Shown here: in pieces, positions 8,696 through 16,390 of the stretch
How positions within the stretch are numbered: position 1 is the stretch's first letter
Layout: every line of letters begins with the position of its first letter
NCBI RefSeq assembly: GCF_014649695.1
Contig: NZ_BMTN01000003.1
Coordinates: 248,001 to 312,000, forward strand
Origin: Streptomyces kurssanovii
Lineage (GTDB): Bacteria > Actinomycetota > Actinomycetes > Streptomycetales > Streptomycetaceae
Reading direction: 5' to 3'
Length of the DNA: 64,000 bases
Made by a program: the position numbers and the translations under genes
The notes under the pieces: model-generated
What the model saw: only the letters and a program-made list of their open reading frames with translations
Database searches by the model: none
Told to the model about the DNA's origin: nothing

Positions 8696-9886
8696 TCAGC
8701 GTAGGCCGTCGAGCGGCAGCCCCACCTCGACCCTCCAACTGTCCTCGTGCGGACCGGTCGTGGCCTTCCCGCCGAGCAGCGCGGCACGCTCCCGTATACC
8801 GCGCAGCCCACTGCCACGGGCGGTAGGAGTGACCGGGCCGGTCAGCGAGTTGACGACCTCCAGGTCGAGCCGGCCGTCCGCGACGGCGATCCGCACCCGG
8901 GTGGGAACCGGGCCCGCGTGGCGCAACACGTTCGTCAGCGCTTCCTGCACGATGCGGTACCCCTCCCGGGACACCGGACCCGGTACGAGCGTCAGCGGAC
9001 CCGTCACCTCTGCCTGCACCTCCGCGCCGGACGCCCGCGCCGACTCCAGCAGCCGGTCGGCGTCGGCGAGCGTGGGGCGGCTGCCGACCGGCTGCCCCGA
9101 TTCGCGGAGCACGTCCAGCACGCGCTCCAGGTCGTCCAGCGCCGCGCGGCCCGTCTCCTCGATCGCGGCCAGCGCCCGCTCGGTGAACTCGCTGTCCCCT
9201 GCGGCCCGCGCCGCGCCCGCCTGCACCACCGCCACGGTCAGCGCGTGCCCGATCGAGTCGTGCAACTCCCGGGCTATGCGGTTCCGCTCCAGCAGCTGCT
9301 CGGTGCGCTCCTCCAGGGCGGTGAGCCGCTCGGCCGCGGACGTGCCCAGCAGGCGCCGGGCGATGGCGGTGATCAGCTCCCCGACGCCCACGACAGCGGC
9401 GAGAAGAACCGCGAGCGGCAGTGGCGTGAGCAGCCCGTACCACCAGTGGCCGTCGCCTGCGGGCAGCGGGACGATCGAGCCCGAATCGGGCTGCTCGCCC
9501 CACGCGAGGCGGGCCAGGTCCACCGATGCGCCGAGCAGGTGCACCGTCAGCATCCCGGTGAACAGGCCCAGGCCGAGGCGTATCTCCAGCCACAGGGCCG
9601 TACGCCACCGGTCCGCCCAGGTGACCGACGACGAGACGGCGATACCGGACGTGTCGTCCTTGTACCCGTACGGCGACAGAAGGAGCCGGGCCTGCAACCC
9701 CTCGACGAGCCGCATCGCCGGGACGAACCCGAGCAGACCGAGCAGGATCACCGGCATGTACAGATGCCTCGTGTCGATGAACAGCCACACGCCCAGGACG
9801 ATGGTGCCGATGAACAGATGCAGCCAGCGGGTGTAGGTGACACGGCGGGTGATCCGACAGGTCAGCGGACGCAGAAAGCGGAACAT
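8696..9886 (-). CDS. Sensor histidine kinase (NarL-type partner)
   Basis: A 396-residue membrane kinase. Four hydrophobic segments are seen (about residues 22-37, 43-57, 98-118 and 151-175). The HisKA_3 box has His209 in NRIARELHDSIGHALT, and the ATPase domain shows NVLRHAG and GSGLRGIRERAALLGG. The extracytoplasmic part is short, as in kinases that sense membrane stress or drugs through TM helices. It is encoded just upstream of its response regulator and divergently from an ABC-2 exporter. The ATG at 9886 is used; its ribosome site is weak. Confidence 0.9.
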   Translation of the reverse strand: MFRFLRPLTCRITRRVTYTRWLHLFIGTIVLGVWLFIDTRHLYMPVILLGLLGFVPAMRLVEGLQARLLLSPYGYKDDTSGIAVSSSVTWADRWRTALWLEIRLGLGLFTGMLTVHLLGASVDLARLAWGEQPDSGSIVPLPAGDGHWWYGLLTPLPLAVLLAAVVGVGELITAIARRLLGTSAAERLTALEERTEQLLERNRIARELHDSIGHALTVAVVQAGAARAAGDSEFTERALAAIEETGRAALDDLERVLDVLRESGQPVGSRPTLADADRLLESARASGAEVQAEVTGPLTLVPGPVSREGYRIVQEALTNVLRHAGPVPTRVRIAVADGRLDLEVVNSLTGPVTPTARGSGLRGIRERAALLGGKATTGPHEDSWRVEVGLPLDGLR

Positions 9887-9915
9887 TCCGTCATCGTGCC
9901 AGCGGCACCGGCCGT

Positions 9916-9959
9916 GACGGTTCCCCCTCACGGGGGAGACGGTCCCCTCCGGCGGGGGA
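9916..9959. promoter_or_regulatory. 22-bp tandem repeat, candidate response-regulator site
   Basis: Two directly adjacent 22-bp copies (9916-9937 and 9938-9959) share GACGGT at the left and GGGGGA at the right, and each has a C-rich centre. The period equals two helical turns, so two dimers would bind the same face. The repeat lies between the kinase gene and the ABC exporter operon, 36 bp upstream of the exporter start. Confidence 0.55.
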
Positions 9960-9994
9960 GGCCGCCGGCCCGGCCCGGCGGCGAGGCTGATGCC

Positions 9995-10930
9995 ATGACC
10001 AGCATCGACGTCACACAGCTCACGAAGGAGTACGGCGGCAGGCGCGCCGTGGACGGGCTCACGTTCACTGTCCGCCCCGGCAAGGTCACCGGCTTCCTCG
10101 GCCCCAACGGGGCAGGGAAGTCGACGACCATGCGCCTCGTCCTCGGCCTGGATCGGCCCACGTCGGGCACGGCCACCATCGGCGGCCGCCCGTACGCGGA
10201 GATCGACGAGCCGTTGCGCCACGTCGGCGCTCTGCTCGACGCGCAGGCGGCCGTGGGTTCCCGCACCGGCCGGGACCATCTGCGCATCCTCGCCGCGACA
10301 GCGCGGATACCGGCGCGGCGCGTGGACGACGTGCTGGAACAAGCAGGGATCGCGAGCGCCGCGGACCGGCGGATCAAGACGTACTCGCTCGGGATGCGTC
10401 AGCGGCTCGGCATAGCGGCGGCGCTGCTCGGCGACCCCGAGGTCGTGATGCTCGACGAGCCGTCGAACGGCCTGGACCCCGAAGGGATCATCTGGATCCG
10501 AAGGCACGTCCGGCAGCTGGCCGCCGAGGGCAGGGCCGTCCTCGTCTCCAGCCATCTGATGAGCGAGACGGCCTCGTTCGCCGACCACCTGGTCGTCCTG
10601 GGCAAGGGCCGGCTGCTCGCCGACACCGGCATGAGGGAGTTCATCGAGGAGTGGACCACCCCTCGCGTCCGTCTGCGCACCACTGACGACGTCCGGCTGA
10701 GTGCCGTCCTCGCGGAGAAGGGATTCCATCCCGTGGCGGATGACGACGGCCGCTGGACCGTCGAGGGCGCGCGTGTCGAGGACATAGGGCCGCTCACCGC
10801 CGAGGCCGGCATCCCGATCCTCGAACTGGCCGGTGAGGAGCCCTCGCTGGAGCACGCCTACCTCGCCCTCACGGCCGGCGAGGCCGAGTACACGGCCCCC
10901 CGTCCCACGGCTGCCGTCCAGGAGGTCTGA
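9995..10930 (+). CDS. ABC exporter ATP-binding protein (DrrA/CcmA type)
   Basis: A 311-residue ATPase. Walker A is GPNGAGKST (about residues 36-44), the signature is a variant YSLGMRQRL (about 132-140), Walker B is VVMLDEPSNGLDP and the switch His is in SSHLM. The residues after about 220 form the C-terminal extension seen in drug and antibiotic exporters of the DrrA class. It pairs with the permease that starts 2 bp after its stop. Expression is probably driven by the divergent two-component system. Substrate is unknown; antimicrobial or lipid export is typical of this arrangement. Confidence 0.92.
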   Translation: MTSIDVTQLTKEYGGRRAVDGLTFTVRPGKVTGFLGPNGAGKSTTMRLVLGLDRPTSGTATIGGRPYAEIDEPLRHVGALLDAQAAVGSRTGRDHLRILAATARIPARRVDDVLEQAGIASAADRRIKTYSLGMRQRLGIAAALLGDPEVVMLDEPSNGLDPEGIIWIRRHVRQLAAEGRAVLVSSHLMSETASFADHLVVLGKGRLLADTGMREFIEEWTTPRVRLRTTDDVRLSAVLAEKGFHPVADDDGRWTVEGARVEDIGPLTAEAGIPILELAGEEPSLEHAYLALTAGEAEYTAPRPTAAVQEV

Positions 10931-10932
10931 GC

Positions 10933-11679
10933 ATGTCGTCCTTCGCCCCCGTCCTGCACTCCGAGTGGCTGAAGATCCGCTCCGTGCGCTCCCAGTGCCT
11001 CGCGCTCGCCGCCGTGCTCGTGTCGACCACCGCGTTCTCGGTCCTGATGTGCGCGACCCTCAGTGCGGAGGACACGTCCGAAGCGGGATTCGACCCGGTG
11101 CGCGCCTCGTTCTTCGGCCTCAACTTCGGGCAGATAGCGGCCATCTGCTTCGGCTCGCTCGCCGTGGCCGGCGAATACCGAAACGGAGCCGTCCTCGTCT
11201 CGCTCACCGCCGTCCCCCGCAGGGGCCTGTTCTACACGGCCAAGCTGACGGTCGTCGGACTGCTGGCTCTCGCCGTCGGCCTCCTGACGAGCGCGACGTG
11301 CTTCGTCCTCGGGCAGGCGGCGCTCGGCGACCTTGGTGTGGGAATCGGTGAACCGGGTGCGCTGCGGTCCGTGGTCGGATGCGGCGTCTACCTCGCGCTC
11401 ATCACCCTGTTCGCCGCCGGGCTGGCGGCGGTGCTGCGCAGCGCCCCCGCGGTCATGGGATTCCTCATCCCGTTCCTGCTGATGCTGTCGTTCGTCCTCG
11501 GGGACGTTTCCGAGGGCGGCGGCTGGGTCGACTTCCTTCCGGACCGCGCGGGCCAGCAGATCCTGCTTCAGAACCCGGACGGGCCGCTGAACCCATGGAC
11601 GGGGACGGGTGTCCTGGTGCTCTGGGTGGCGGCGGCGCTGTGGGTGGGCGGCCGGCGGCTCATGCGACGGGACGCCTGA
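10933..11679 (+). CDS. ABC-2 type exporter permease
   Basis: A 248-residue membrane protein with about six hydrophobic segments and the N-terminal cytosolic stretch LHSEWLKIRSVRS typical of ABC-2 permeases that partner DrrA-like ATPases. It starts 2 bp after the ATPase stop and so is translationally coupled. Together they would form a homodimeric exporter in the plasma membrane. Confidence 0.88.
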   Translation: MSSFAPVLHSEWLKIRSVRSQCLALAAVLVSTTAFSVLMCATLSAEDTSEAGFDPVRASFFGLNFGQIAAICFGSLAVAGEYRNGAVLVSLTAVPRRGLFYTAKLTVVGLLALAVGLLTSATCFVLGQAALGDLGVGIGEPGALRSVVGCGVYLALITLFAAGLAAVLRSAPAVMGFLIPFLLMLSFVLGDVSEGGGWVDFLPDRAGQQILLQNPDGPLNPWTGTGVLVLWVAAALWVGGRRLMRRDA

Positions 11680-11727
11680 GGCCGGTCGCGCCGACCGCAT
11701 CCCGCCCCGACCGCATCCCGCCCACCT

Positions 11728-11750
11728 GGCGGCCGGCCCGCCCGGCCGCC
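11728..11750 (+). terminator. Intrinsic terminator after the ABC exporter operon
   Basis: Perfect 9-bp stem with arm GGCGGCCGG and a 5-nt loop, 49 bp after the permease stop. Confidence 0.55.
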
Positions 11751-11889
11751 GGACTCTCAGGGCTTGGCCGGTCCGCCCAAAAACTGGCGTCCGTCCGGGC
11801 ATGGGCGAGCCGTCCCTCACTTCGTGCCGGAGGGCGGTGGGTGCCTATGTGACCACTCTCCACCTCAAGCCGCAGCGGCGGAACGCCCC

Positions 11890-12303
11890 TCACGTGCCGC
11901 TGGCGGTGGTCGTGTCCGCGAACGAATGGTGCTCGTGCGCCACGACCCAGCGCCCTTTCTCCTTACGCAGCCCGACCGTCAGCCGCAAGCGGCTCTCGGG
12001 GCGCTCCGCCAGCTCCTTGGGCGTTCCGCAGCGCAGCAGCGCGTACGCGAAGGCGGCGTCCCCGCCGGCGGTGACGTCGAGTGACACGATCTCGAACGAG
12101 GCACCTTGCGCCTGCCACTCGAAGAACGGCGGCCATGTCTCGCGGTACGCATCGATACCCCGGATACCGTCATGCGGCGGCGGCACGTCGAACATCACGA
12201 TGTCGTCGGCGTGATCTGCCAGTACTTCCGGCAGGTCACCCCGGTGAACGGCTTCGGCCCACCGCTCGATCAGGCTCCGGATCTCTGCTTCGTCATCGGC
12301 CAT
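11890..12303 (-). CDS. SnoaL-like / NTF2-fold protein (SgcJ/EcaC type)
   Basis: A 137-residue single-domain alpha+beta cone protein. IRSLIERWAEAVHRGDLPEVLADHADDIVMFD and KGRWVVAHEHHSF are hallmarks of the SgcJ/EcaC (YybH) family, small proteins of mostly unknown role that bind hydrophobic ligands or act in oxidative metabolism. The ATG follows AAGGAG at 9-nt spacing. Its start overlaps the end of the upstream DUF4259 gene by 34 bp, so the two may be coupled. Confidence 0.8.
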   Translation of the reverse strand: MADDEAEIRSLIERWAEAVHRGDLPEVLADHADDIVMFDVPPPHDGIRGIDAYRETWPPFFEWQAQGASFEIVSLDVTAGGDAAFAYALLRCGTPKELAERPESRLRLTVGLRKEKGRWVVAHEHHSFADTTTASGT

Positions 12304-12845
12304 GCCGGTTCACTCCTTGTGCCTGGTGTACGAACCTGCACCAGGACAGACTCCGGAACAACGCCCGATTCATCGGCCCGCGAGGCGGGAGCACCCTGAC
12401 GAGTCCGGGAGCGCGGTTTGCCCGTCAGCTCTGGGAAGAGCCGGCCCCCCGCCAGCACCTCCCGCAGCCCGGCCATGCCCGCCCGCCATGTGGGGCCGGC
12501 ATCGGTCTCGTCCCAGAGCTCCATCAGTTCCGACGGCTTCCTGAGTGTCCGGTCGAGTGCCTCGACCGCGAGCATCCGCAGGTCGGCGGGGAGAGCGGGG
12601 ACGGGCTCGTCCGGGCCGTAGGGCGTCGTCACGGCCTCCCCGCCGGGACACTGCGCGGCGACCAGCGCCGAGGCGGCCACCGCCTCGGCCGCCTCGTCGC
12701 TGTCCAGGTAATCGTCGGTGCCGACGACGCGCAGCAGCGCCTCGCGCAGGATGCCAGGACGCTCGCTCTCGGCCGCGTCGTCCAGCGTGCCGGAGAAGTC
12801 CGCCGCGGTGTCGTTGTCGAAGTGCCCGATGTCCCAGGTGCCCAT
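12270..12845 (-). CDS. DUF4259 domain protein
   Basis: A 191-residue protein that begins MGTWDIGHFDNDTAADF, a very conserved opening of DUF4259 proteins, followed by an all-helical domain to about residue 135. No biochemical function is known for the family. The tail from about residue 140 is Arg/Ser/Pro-rich and overlaps the next gene, so it may be disordered. ATG at 12845 follows GGGGGA. Confidence 0.85.
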   Translation of the reverse strand: MGTWDIGHFDNDTAADFSGTLDDAAESERPGILREALLRVVGTDDYLDSDEAAEAVAASALVAAQCPGGEAVTTPYGPDEPVPALPADLRMLAVEALDRTLRKPSELMELWDETDAGPTWRAGMAGLREVLAGGRLFPELTGKPRSRTRQGAPASRADESGVVPESVLVQVRTPGTRSEPAWPMTKQRSGA

Positions 12846-13056
12846 GGTGTCCCCCGTTGTGCCGTCGGCCGGCTCTGCGGCCGGTGGTCCTGTCCGGCGT
12901 CCGACAGGCCGTACGCCGGTGGTTGACGTCTCGGCCCGTCCGCTCTTCATGACGTACCGGCATCGTGGCAGGCGCCACTGACAATCGGCCCTGGCGCACG
13001 GCCTGCGCGTATCGCCTACGCCGGGCGCCGGAACGCGTGACAGGCGCCGCGTCGGC

Positions 13057-13416
13057 TCACCAGTCGCGCCACTCGCCCGCGATGTCGTCGCCGTCCATGC
13101 CGTTGCGGCCGGCCAGCGCGGCGACGTCCACGCCGTGCTCGGCAAGGACGGCGTCGATGTACTCGCACAGGTCCTCACGCTCGACCGTGCAGTACGCGCC
13201 GTGCTCGTCGTCGACGGCGTTCAGCGCGAGGACGACCCGCCGTACCGCCGCGAGCACCTCCTCGTCGCCGGCGGCGCTCCCGAGACCCGCCACTTCCGTC
13301 TCGTAGGCGCCGAGGGCGACGTCCGTCGCGGCCAGCAACTGTGGGGTGTACGGCGTGCCGGTGGCGGCGTACTGCGCTGCTTCCGCCCGCCAAGCGGCCG
13401 AGGGCCTGATCGTCAT
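13057..13416 (-). CDS. Uncharacterised acidic helical protein
   Basis: A 119-residue, mainly helical, acidic protein with no signal peptide or TM segment (MTIRPSAAWRAEAAQYAATG...). Residues ALNAVDDEHGAYCTVEREDLCEYID suggest a helical pair near residues 65-90. Coding is supported by third-position GC bias and its place in a same-strand run between a SnoaL-like gene and DUF4259. No family is recognised. Confidence 0.65.
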   Translation of the reverse strand: MTIRPSAAWRAEAAQYAATGTPYTPQLLAATDVALGAYETEVAGLGSAAGDEEVLAAVRRVVLALNAVDDEHGAYCTVEREDLCEYIDAVLAEHGVDVAALAGRNGMDGDDIAGEWRDW

Positions 13417-13461
13417 GCCCGGACCGTAGCGCCCGCCACCGACACCGGCCCGCGGGTGTCC

Positions 13462-13935
13462 TCAGCCCAGGGTGCCCAGATCGGGCGGCGTGCCCCGTGT
13501 CCACACCACGCGCAGGGCGGTCGCCGAGATGCGCCAGCCGGCCGGGGTTCTGGCGAGCTCGGATTCGGTGTGACCGGCGGAGACGAAGACCTCCTCGGAG
13601 CCGTCCGCGAGGACATGCGTGCTGAGCTGGGTGCCGCGCGCCGTGGCGCGGTCGCCGTCGACCTCGATGACCGTGTTGCTCCCCAGGTGCACGGTCCTTT
13701 CGAAGAGGGCCATCGCCCGCCGGACGGTGGTCAGCAGCGCGTCCCGCCCGCGGACCGTGCCGACGGGCATCTCGGCGGTGACGTCCTCGGTGTGGAACGC
13801 ACGGGCCCACTCCGCGTCGAGCGGCCCCTCGTCCAGGGACCGCAGATACCTGTCCAGCAGATCCGCGATCTCGGCCCGGTCGGTCAGTGCACGCAGCTCG
13901 CGCCGCATCTCTTCGATGTCGATGTCGGTGTCCAT
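13462..13935 (-). CDS. SnoaL_4-like NTF2-fold protein
   Basis: A 157-residue NTF2-fold protein. LTDRAEIADLLDRYLRSLDEGPLDAEWARAF at residues 17-47 and the following beta strands match the SnoaL_4 family of ring-hydroxylating-dioxygenase-beta-like or polyketide-cyclase-like proteins. Neither catalysis nor substrate can be assigned. The promoter is unusual: a MerR-type palindromic spacer sits so close to the ATG that the transcript is probably leaderless, and no ribosome site is visible. Confidence 0.8.
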   Translation of the reverse strand: MDTDIDIEEMRRELRALTDRAEIADLLDRYLRSLDEGPLDAEWARAFHTEDVTAEMPVGTVRGRDALLTTVRRAMALFERTVHLGSNTVIEVDGDRATARGTQLSTHVLADGSEEVFVSAGHTESELARTPAGWRISATALRVVWTRGTPPDLGTLG

Positions 13936-13942
13936 GCCGGCG

Positions 13943-13973
13943 AGCCTGTTACGTCAAGCGCGCTTGAGGTCAA
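13943..13973 (-). promoter_or_regulatory. MerR/SoxR-type promoter-operator, probably leaderless transcript
   Basis: On the minus strand TTGACC (13973-13968) is followed after 19 bp by CAGGCT (13948-13943). The spacer holds the perfect palindrome TCAAGCGCGCTTGA (13954-13967). A 19-bp spacer with a central palindrome is the hallmark of MerR-family control, and the half-site CTCAAG/CTTGAG is like SoxR sites. Transcription would start within 1-2 nt of the ATG at 13935. An alternative -10 is TAACAG (13951-13946) with 16-bp spacing. Confidence 0.55.
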
Positions 13974-14009
13974 GGCCGCCCGAGTGCGGCGCGGCGTCGA
14001 CCGGCTGGG

Positions 14010-16118
14010 TCAGCCTGCCGCCACCTGCTCCTTGACCCGGGGCCGACTCGCGGAGCGGCGCTCGAAGGCGGACACCTGAGCGACGACCGAGGCGTAGAAC
14101 CGGTCCACCGCGTCGTCCACGCTCCGGATGAACCCGGTTTCGGCGTTCCCGCGCGTAGCTCCCATGCTCTTGAACAGAGACAGACGGAAACCGGTGATGC
14201 GAGCGCCGTCCTTGGGGAGGAGGTCACCCGGCTCGGGGCGCAGTCGTTCCAAGGTGCCCCGCGGGCCCTTTCCGTCCTCGACGAGGGTCTCCACATGAAG
14301 ATCGGCCGGTGCGTCGGCCAGTGCGCGGACGAGGCGCTTCACCGAGGTGAGGGGGTAGTTGCCCTCCGGCGCCTGGACGTCGACGGATGTACGCAGTTTT
14401 CCGGTCCTGAGATCGGCGACTATGGCCAGCACCCCAGGTGTGTCTTCGATGCGCATCTCCGCCGTCAGGCGCCCGTCGTCACACAGTTGATCCGCGAGAG
14501 CGGCCCGCCGGGTCTGCGGGTCGGTGCCCCGCTTGGTGCGTTGCACTGGCAAGGCCTTGCGCCCCAGTTCGCCGCCGAGCCGCAGACAAACCTGGCGGAC
14601 GAGCTGTTCCCAGCTCTCCACGACCTCGAGTGCCTTCGGGTCTCCCTGGCAGAGGGTTTCCATGTCGATGCCGTTCCGGACGGGTACCCAGGCGGGCCCC
14701 ATGTTCTGGAACCCGTGGCAGCCCGAGTTCTCGTGCTGCAGGTAGTGGAGCAGTTCCTGCAACAGCCACGCGTGGGTTGCGTTGCCCACGCCTTCGTGAC
14801 GGATGAGCAGCTGGGCCTGGTGGGCAACCTCGGCCCAGGAGAGGTGCCACAGGGTCACCTTGTGCTTTCGCCGTCCGTCTGTCCGCACGTCGACCAGCGG
14901 ACGGCCCTCAAGCGCCACGTCGTTGGAAAGGGTGATCACGGCTTCGTATCCACGACGGGCCGCGATGTCCATGTAGCTCTGCACCTGCTCGGACCTGAGT
15001 GCGTTGCCGTTCGTCTTCGTCTCGACCAGAGCCGTCCAGAGTTTGCCCGCCCGCTCCACGCGGATCACACCGTCCGGTCGCTTCGGGCTGTCCCCATGCG
15101 GTAGGGACACTTCCACGAAGGTCTGCATGCGTCCGGCAGGGGCGCCGAACGCCGCGGTGAGCCGGCGCCCGAATTCCGGTACCTCGGCCATGACGGAGAG
15201 CAGTACGGAGGTGGCCCGCATTTCGCGTTCTCTGTCGCTCTTCAGTGACGAGGCGGGGAACAGTCGCGCAGGCTTCCACGAGTCGTTCTCGGCGAGCGTC
15301 GGTCTGGCCGTCCTGGGAAGCGTGATCTTCTTCTTCGCCGTCCGAGGCCCACGGGCGCGTGGGGAAGCGGGCTCGGCCGGGGACGGCCAGGTCGCGCCGG
15401 GCTGTTCGGGGACGACGGGCTTCGACGACGCCGACGACACCGCCGCGGCCGTTGCCGGTTCCGCTGCCGCAGGGGGAGGGCAATCGCTCTCCTCGTCGCT
15501 CTCCTCGTCGACAGTGATGCCGAAGTCTGTGGCCAGCCCTGCCAGACCGGTTTCGTATCCCTGGCCGATGGCCCGGAACTTCCAGTCCGTTCCACGTCGG
15601 TACAGCTCGCCGAAGATGAAGGCGCTCTCCACGCCGGCGTCGGTGATCGAGAAGCCGAGCAGTGTTTCCCCGGCACGGTCGGCCACCGTCACACGGAGGT
15701 CGTTCAGTTCACCGAACGTCGACCCGCCGTACTGACTCGCGGCGACGACGATGCGCTCCACACCCGCCGGCACCGCCGTCAGATCAAGGCTGATGCGATC
15801 CTCGTTGCCGTCGTCGGTCGGCTTCTTGCCCAGGAGCTGCACGCTGCCGTCGGCAGCGGCCGGGTTGTTGTAGAAGAAGAAGTCCGTGTCGCTCCGTACT
15901 TTCCCGTCGGCATCCAGGAGGAGCACGGACACATCGGCGTCACCGTCGCCGGTCGCGCTGTTCCACCGCAGGCTGACGACCACGGCGTCGGCGTCCTCAC
16001 TCAGGGCCGTCAGGCTGACGTTGGATCCCTTGGTCATCTCCTGCATGGAGCCCCCCAGGCCTGCAGCCGCGTCCGGGCACGCCGAAGCATCCGCCACGTG
16101 CGCGTCGCTCTGTGACAT
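14010..16118 (-). CDS. TerD domain fused to a PD-(D/E)XK nuclease-like domain
   Basis: About 702 residues. Residues 28-215 form a TerD-type Ca2+-binding domain (MTKGSNVSL, GDGDADVSVLLLDADGK, FFFYNNP). Residues 216-290 are an Ala/Pro/Ser linker with a basic patch RTAKKKITLPRTAR. The C-terminal half has Asp349 (KRPDG), then Glu366-Thr-Lys368 (LVETKTNGN), the D-x16-E-x-K core of PD-(D/E)XK nucleases, inside an alternating strand/helix region (VQSYMDIAARRGYEAVITLSND). Residues 470-702 are unassigned. TerD proteins are linked to tellurite, phage and DNA-damage stress. A defence or DNA-stress effector is an inference. ATG 16118 is used; GTG 16127, ATG 16046 (after GGGGGG) or ATG 16037 are alternatives. 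Confidence 0.8.
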   Translation of the reverse strand: MSQSDAHVADASACPDAAAGLGGSMQEMTKGSNVSLTALSEDADAVVVSLRWNSATGDGDADVSVLLLDADGKVRSDTDFFFYNNPAAADGSVQLLGKKPTDDGNEDRISLDLTAVPAGVERIVVAASQYGGSTFGELNDLRVTVADRAGETLLGFSITDAGVESAFIFGELYRRGTDWKFRAIGQGYETGLAGLATDFGITVDEESDEESDCPPPAAAEPATAAAVSSASSKPVVPEQPGATWPSPAEPASPRARGPRTAKKKITLPRTARPTLAENDSWKPARLFPASSLKSDREREMRATSVLLSVMAEVPEFGRRLTAAFGAPAGRMQTFVEVSLPHGDSPKRPDGVIRVERAGKLWTALVETKTNGNALRSEQVQSYMDIAARRGYEAVITLSNDVALEGRPLVDVRTDGRRKHKVTLWHLSWAEVAHQAQLLIRHEGVGNATHAWLLQELLHYLQHENSGCHGFQNMGPAWVPVRNGIDMETLCQGDPKALEVVESWEQLVRQVCLRLGGELGRKALPVQRTKRGTDPQTRRAALADQLCDDGRLTAEMRIEDTPGVLAIVADLRTGKLRTSVDVQAPEGNYPLTSVKRLVRALADAPADLHVETLVEDGKGPRGTLERLRPEPGDLLPKDGARITGFRLSLFKSMGATRGNAETGFIRSVDDAVDRFYASVVAQVSAFERRSASRPRVKEQVAAG

Positions 16119-16233
16119 CTTTCGCACTCTGAGTGCGCCTTCGGTGAACCGTAGCGCTCACAAGTCGCCTGTGTGGAGATGATGTGAACATCCGGTTGAG
16201 TTTCCTGGACGTCGATCGCGCGCCTCGTCTACC

Positions 16234-16245
16234 GGTCCTAGGACC
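16234..16245. promoter_or_regulatory. Palindrome in the TerD/ABC divergent region
   Basis: Perfect 12-bp palindrome GGTCCTAGGACC with a further GGACC 4 bp to the right, within the 272-bp divergent intergenic region. It could be an operator for either neighbour; no -35/-10 pair is convincing. Confidence 0.3.
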
Positions 16246-16390
16246 CCGGACCGGTCTTCGGCGCCGACCGGTCGCGGAGGGATGAAATCCGTCGGCCGCC
16301 GCGTTGGTGCCTTGCGGAAGATCAGGCCCGCGATCGGATCCGAGGATCAGGTCGGACGGGCCCGCGGCGGTATCGACGGGGAGGCATCAC

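Noticed and set aside
13135-14079. A 314-codon plus frame opposite the SnoaL-like gene
   Set aside because: The minus-strand NTF2-fold protein has recognisable motifs; the plus frame has none.
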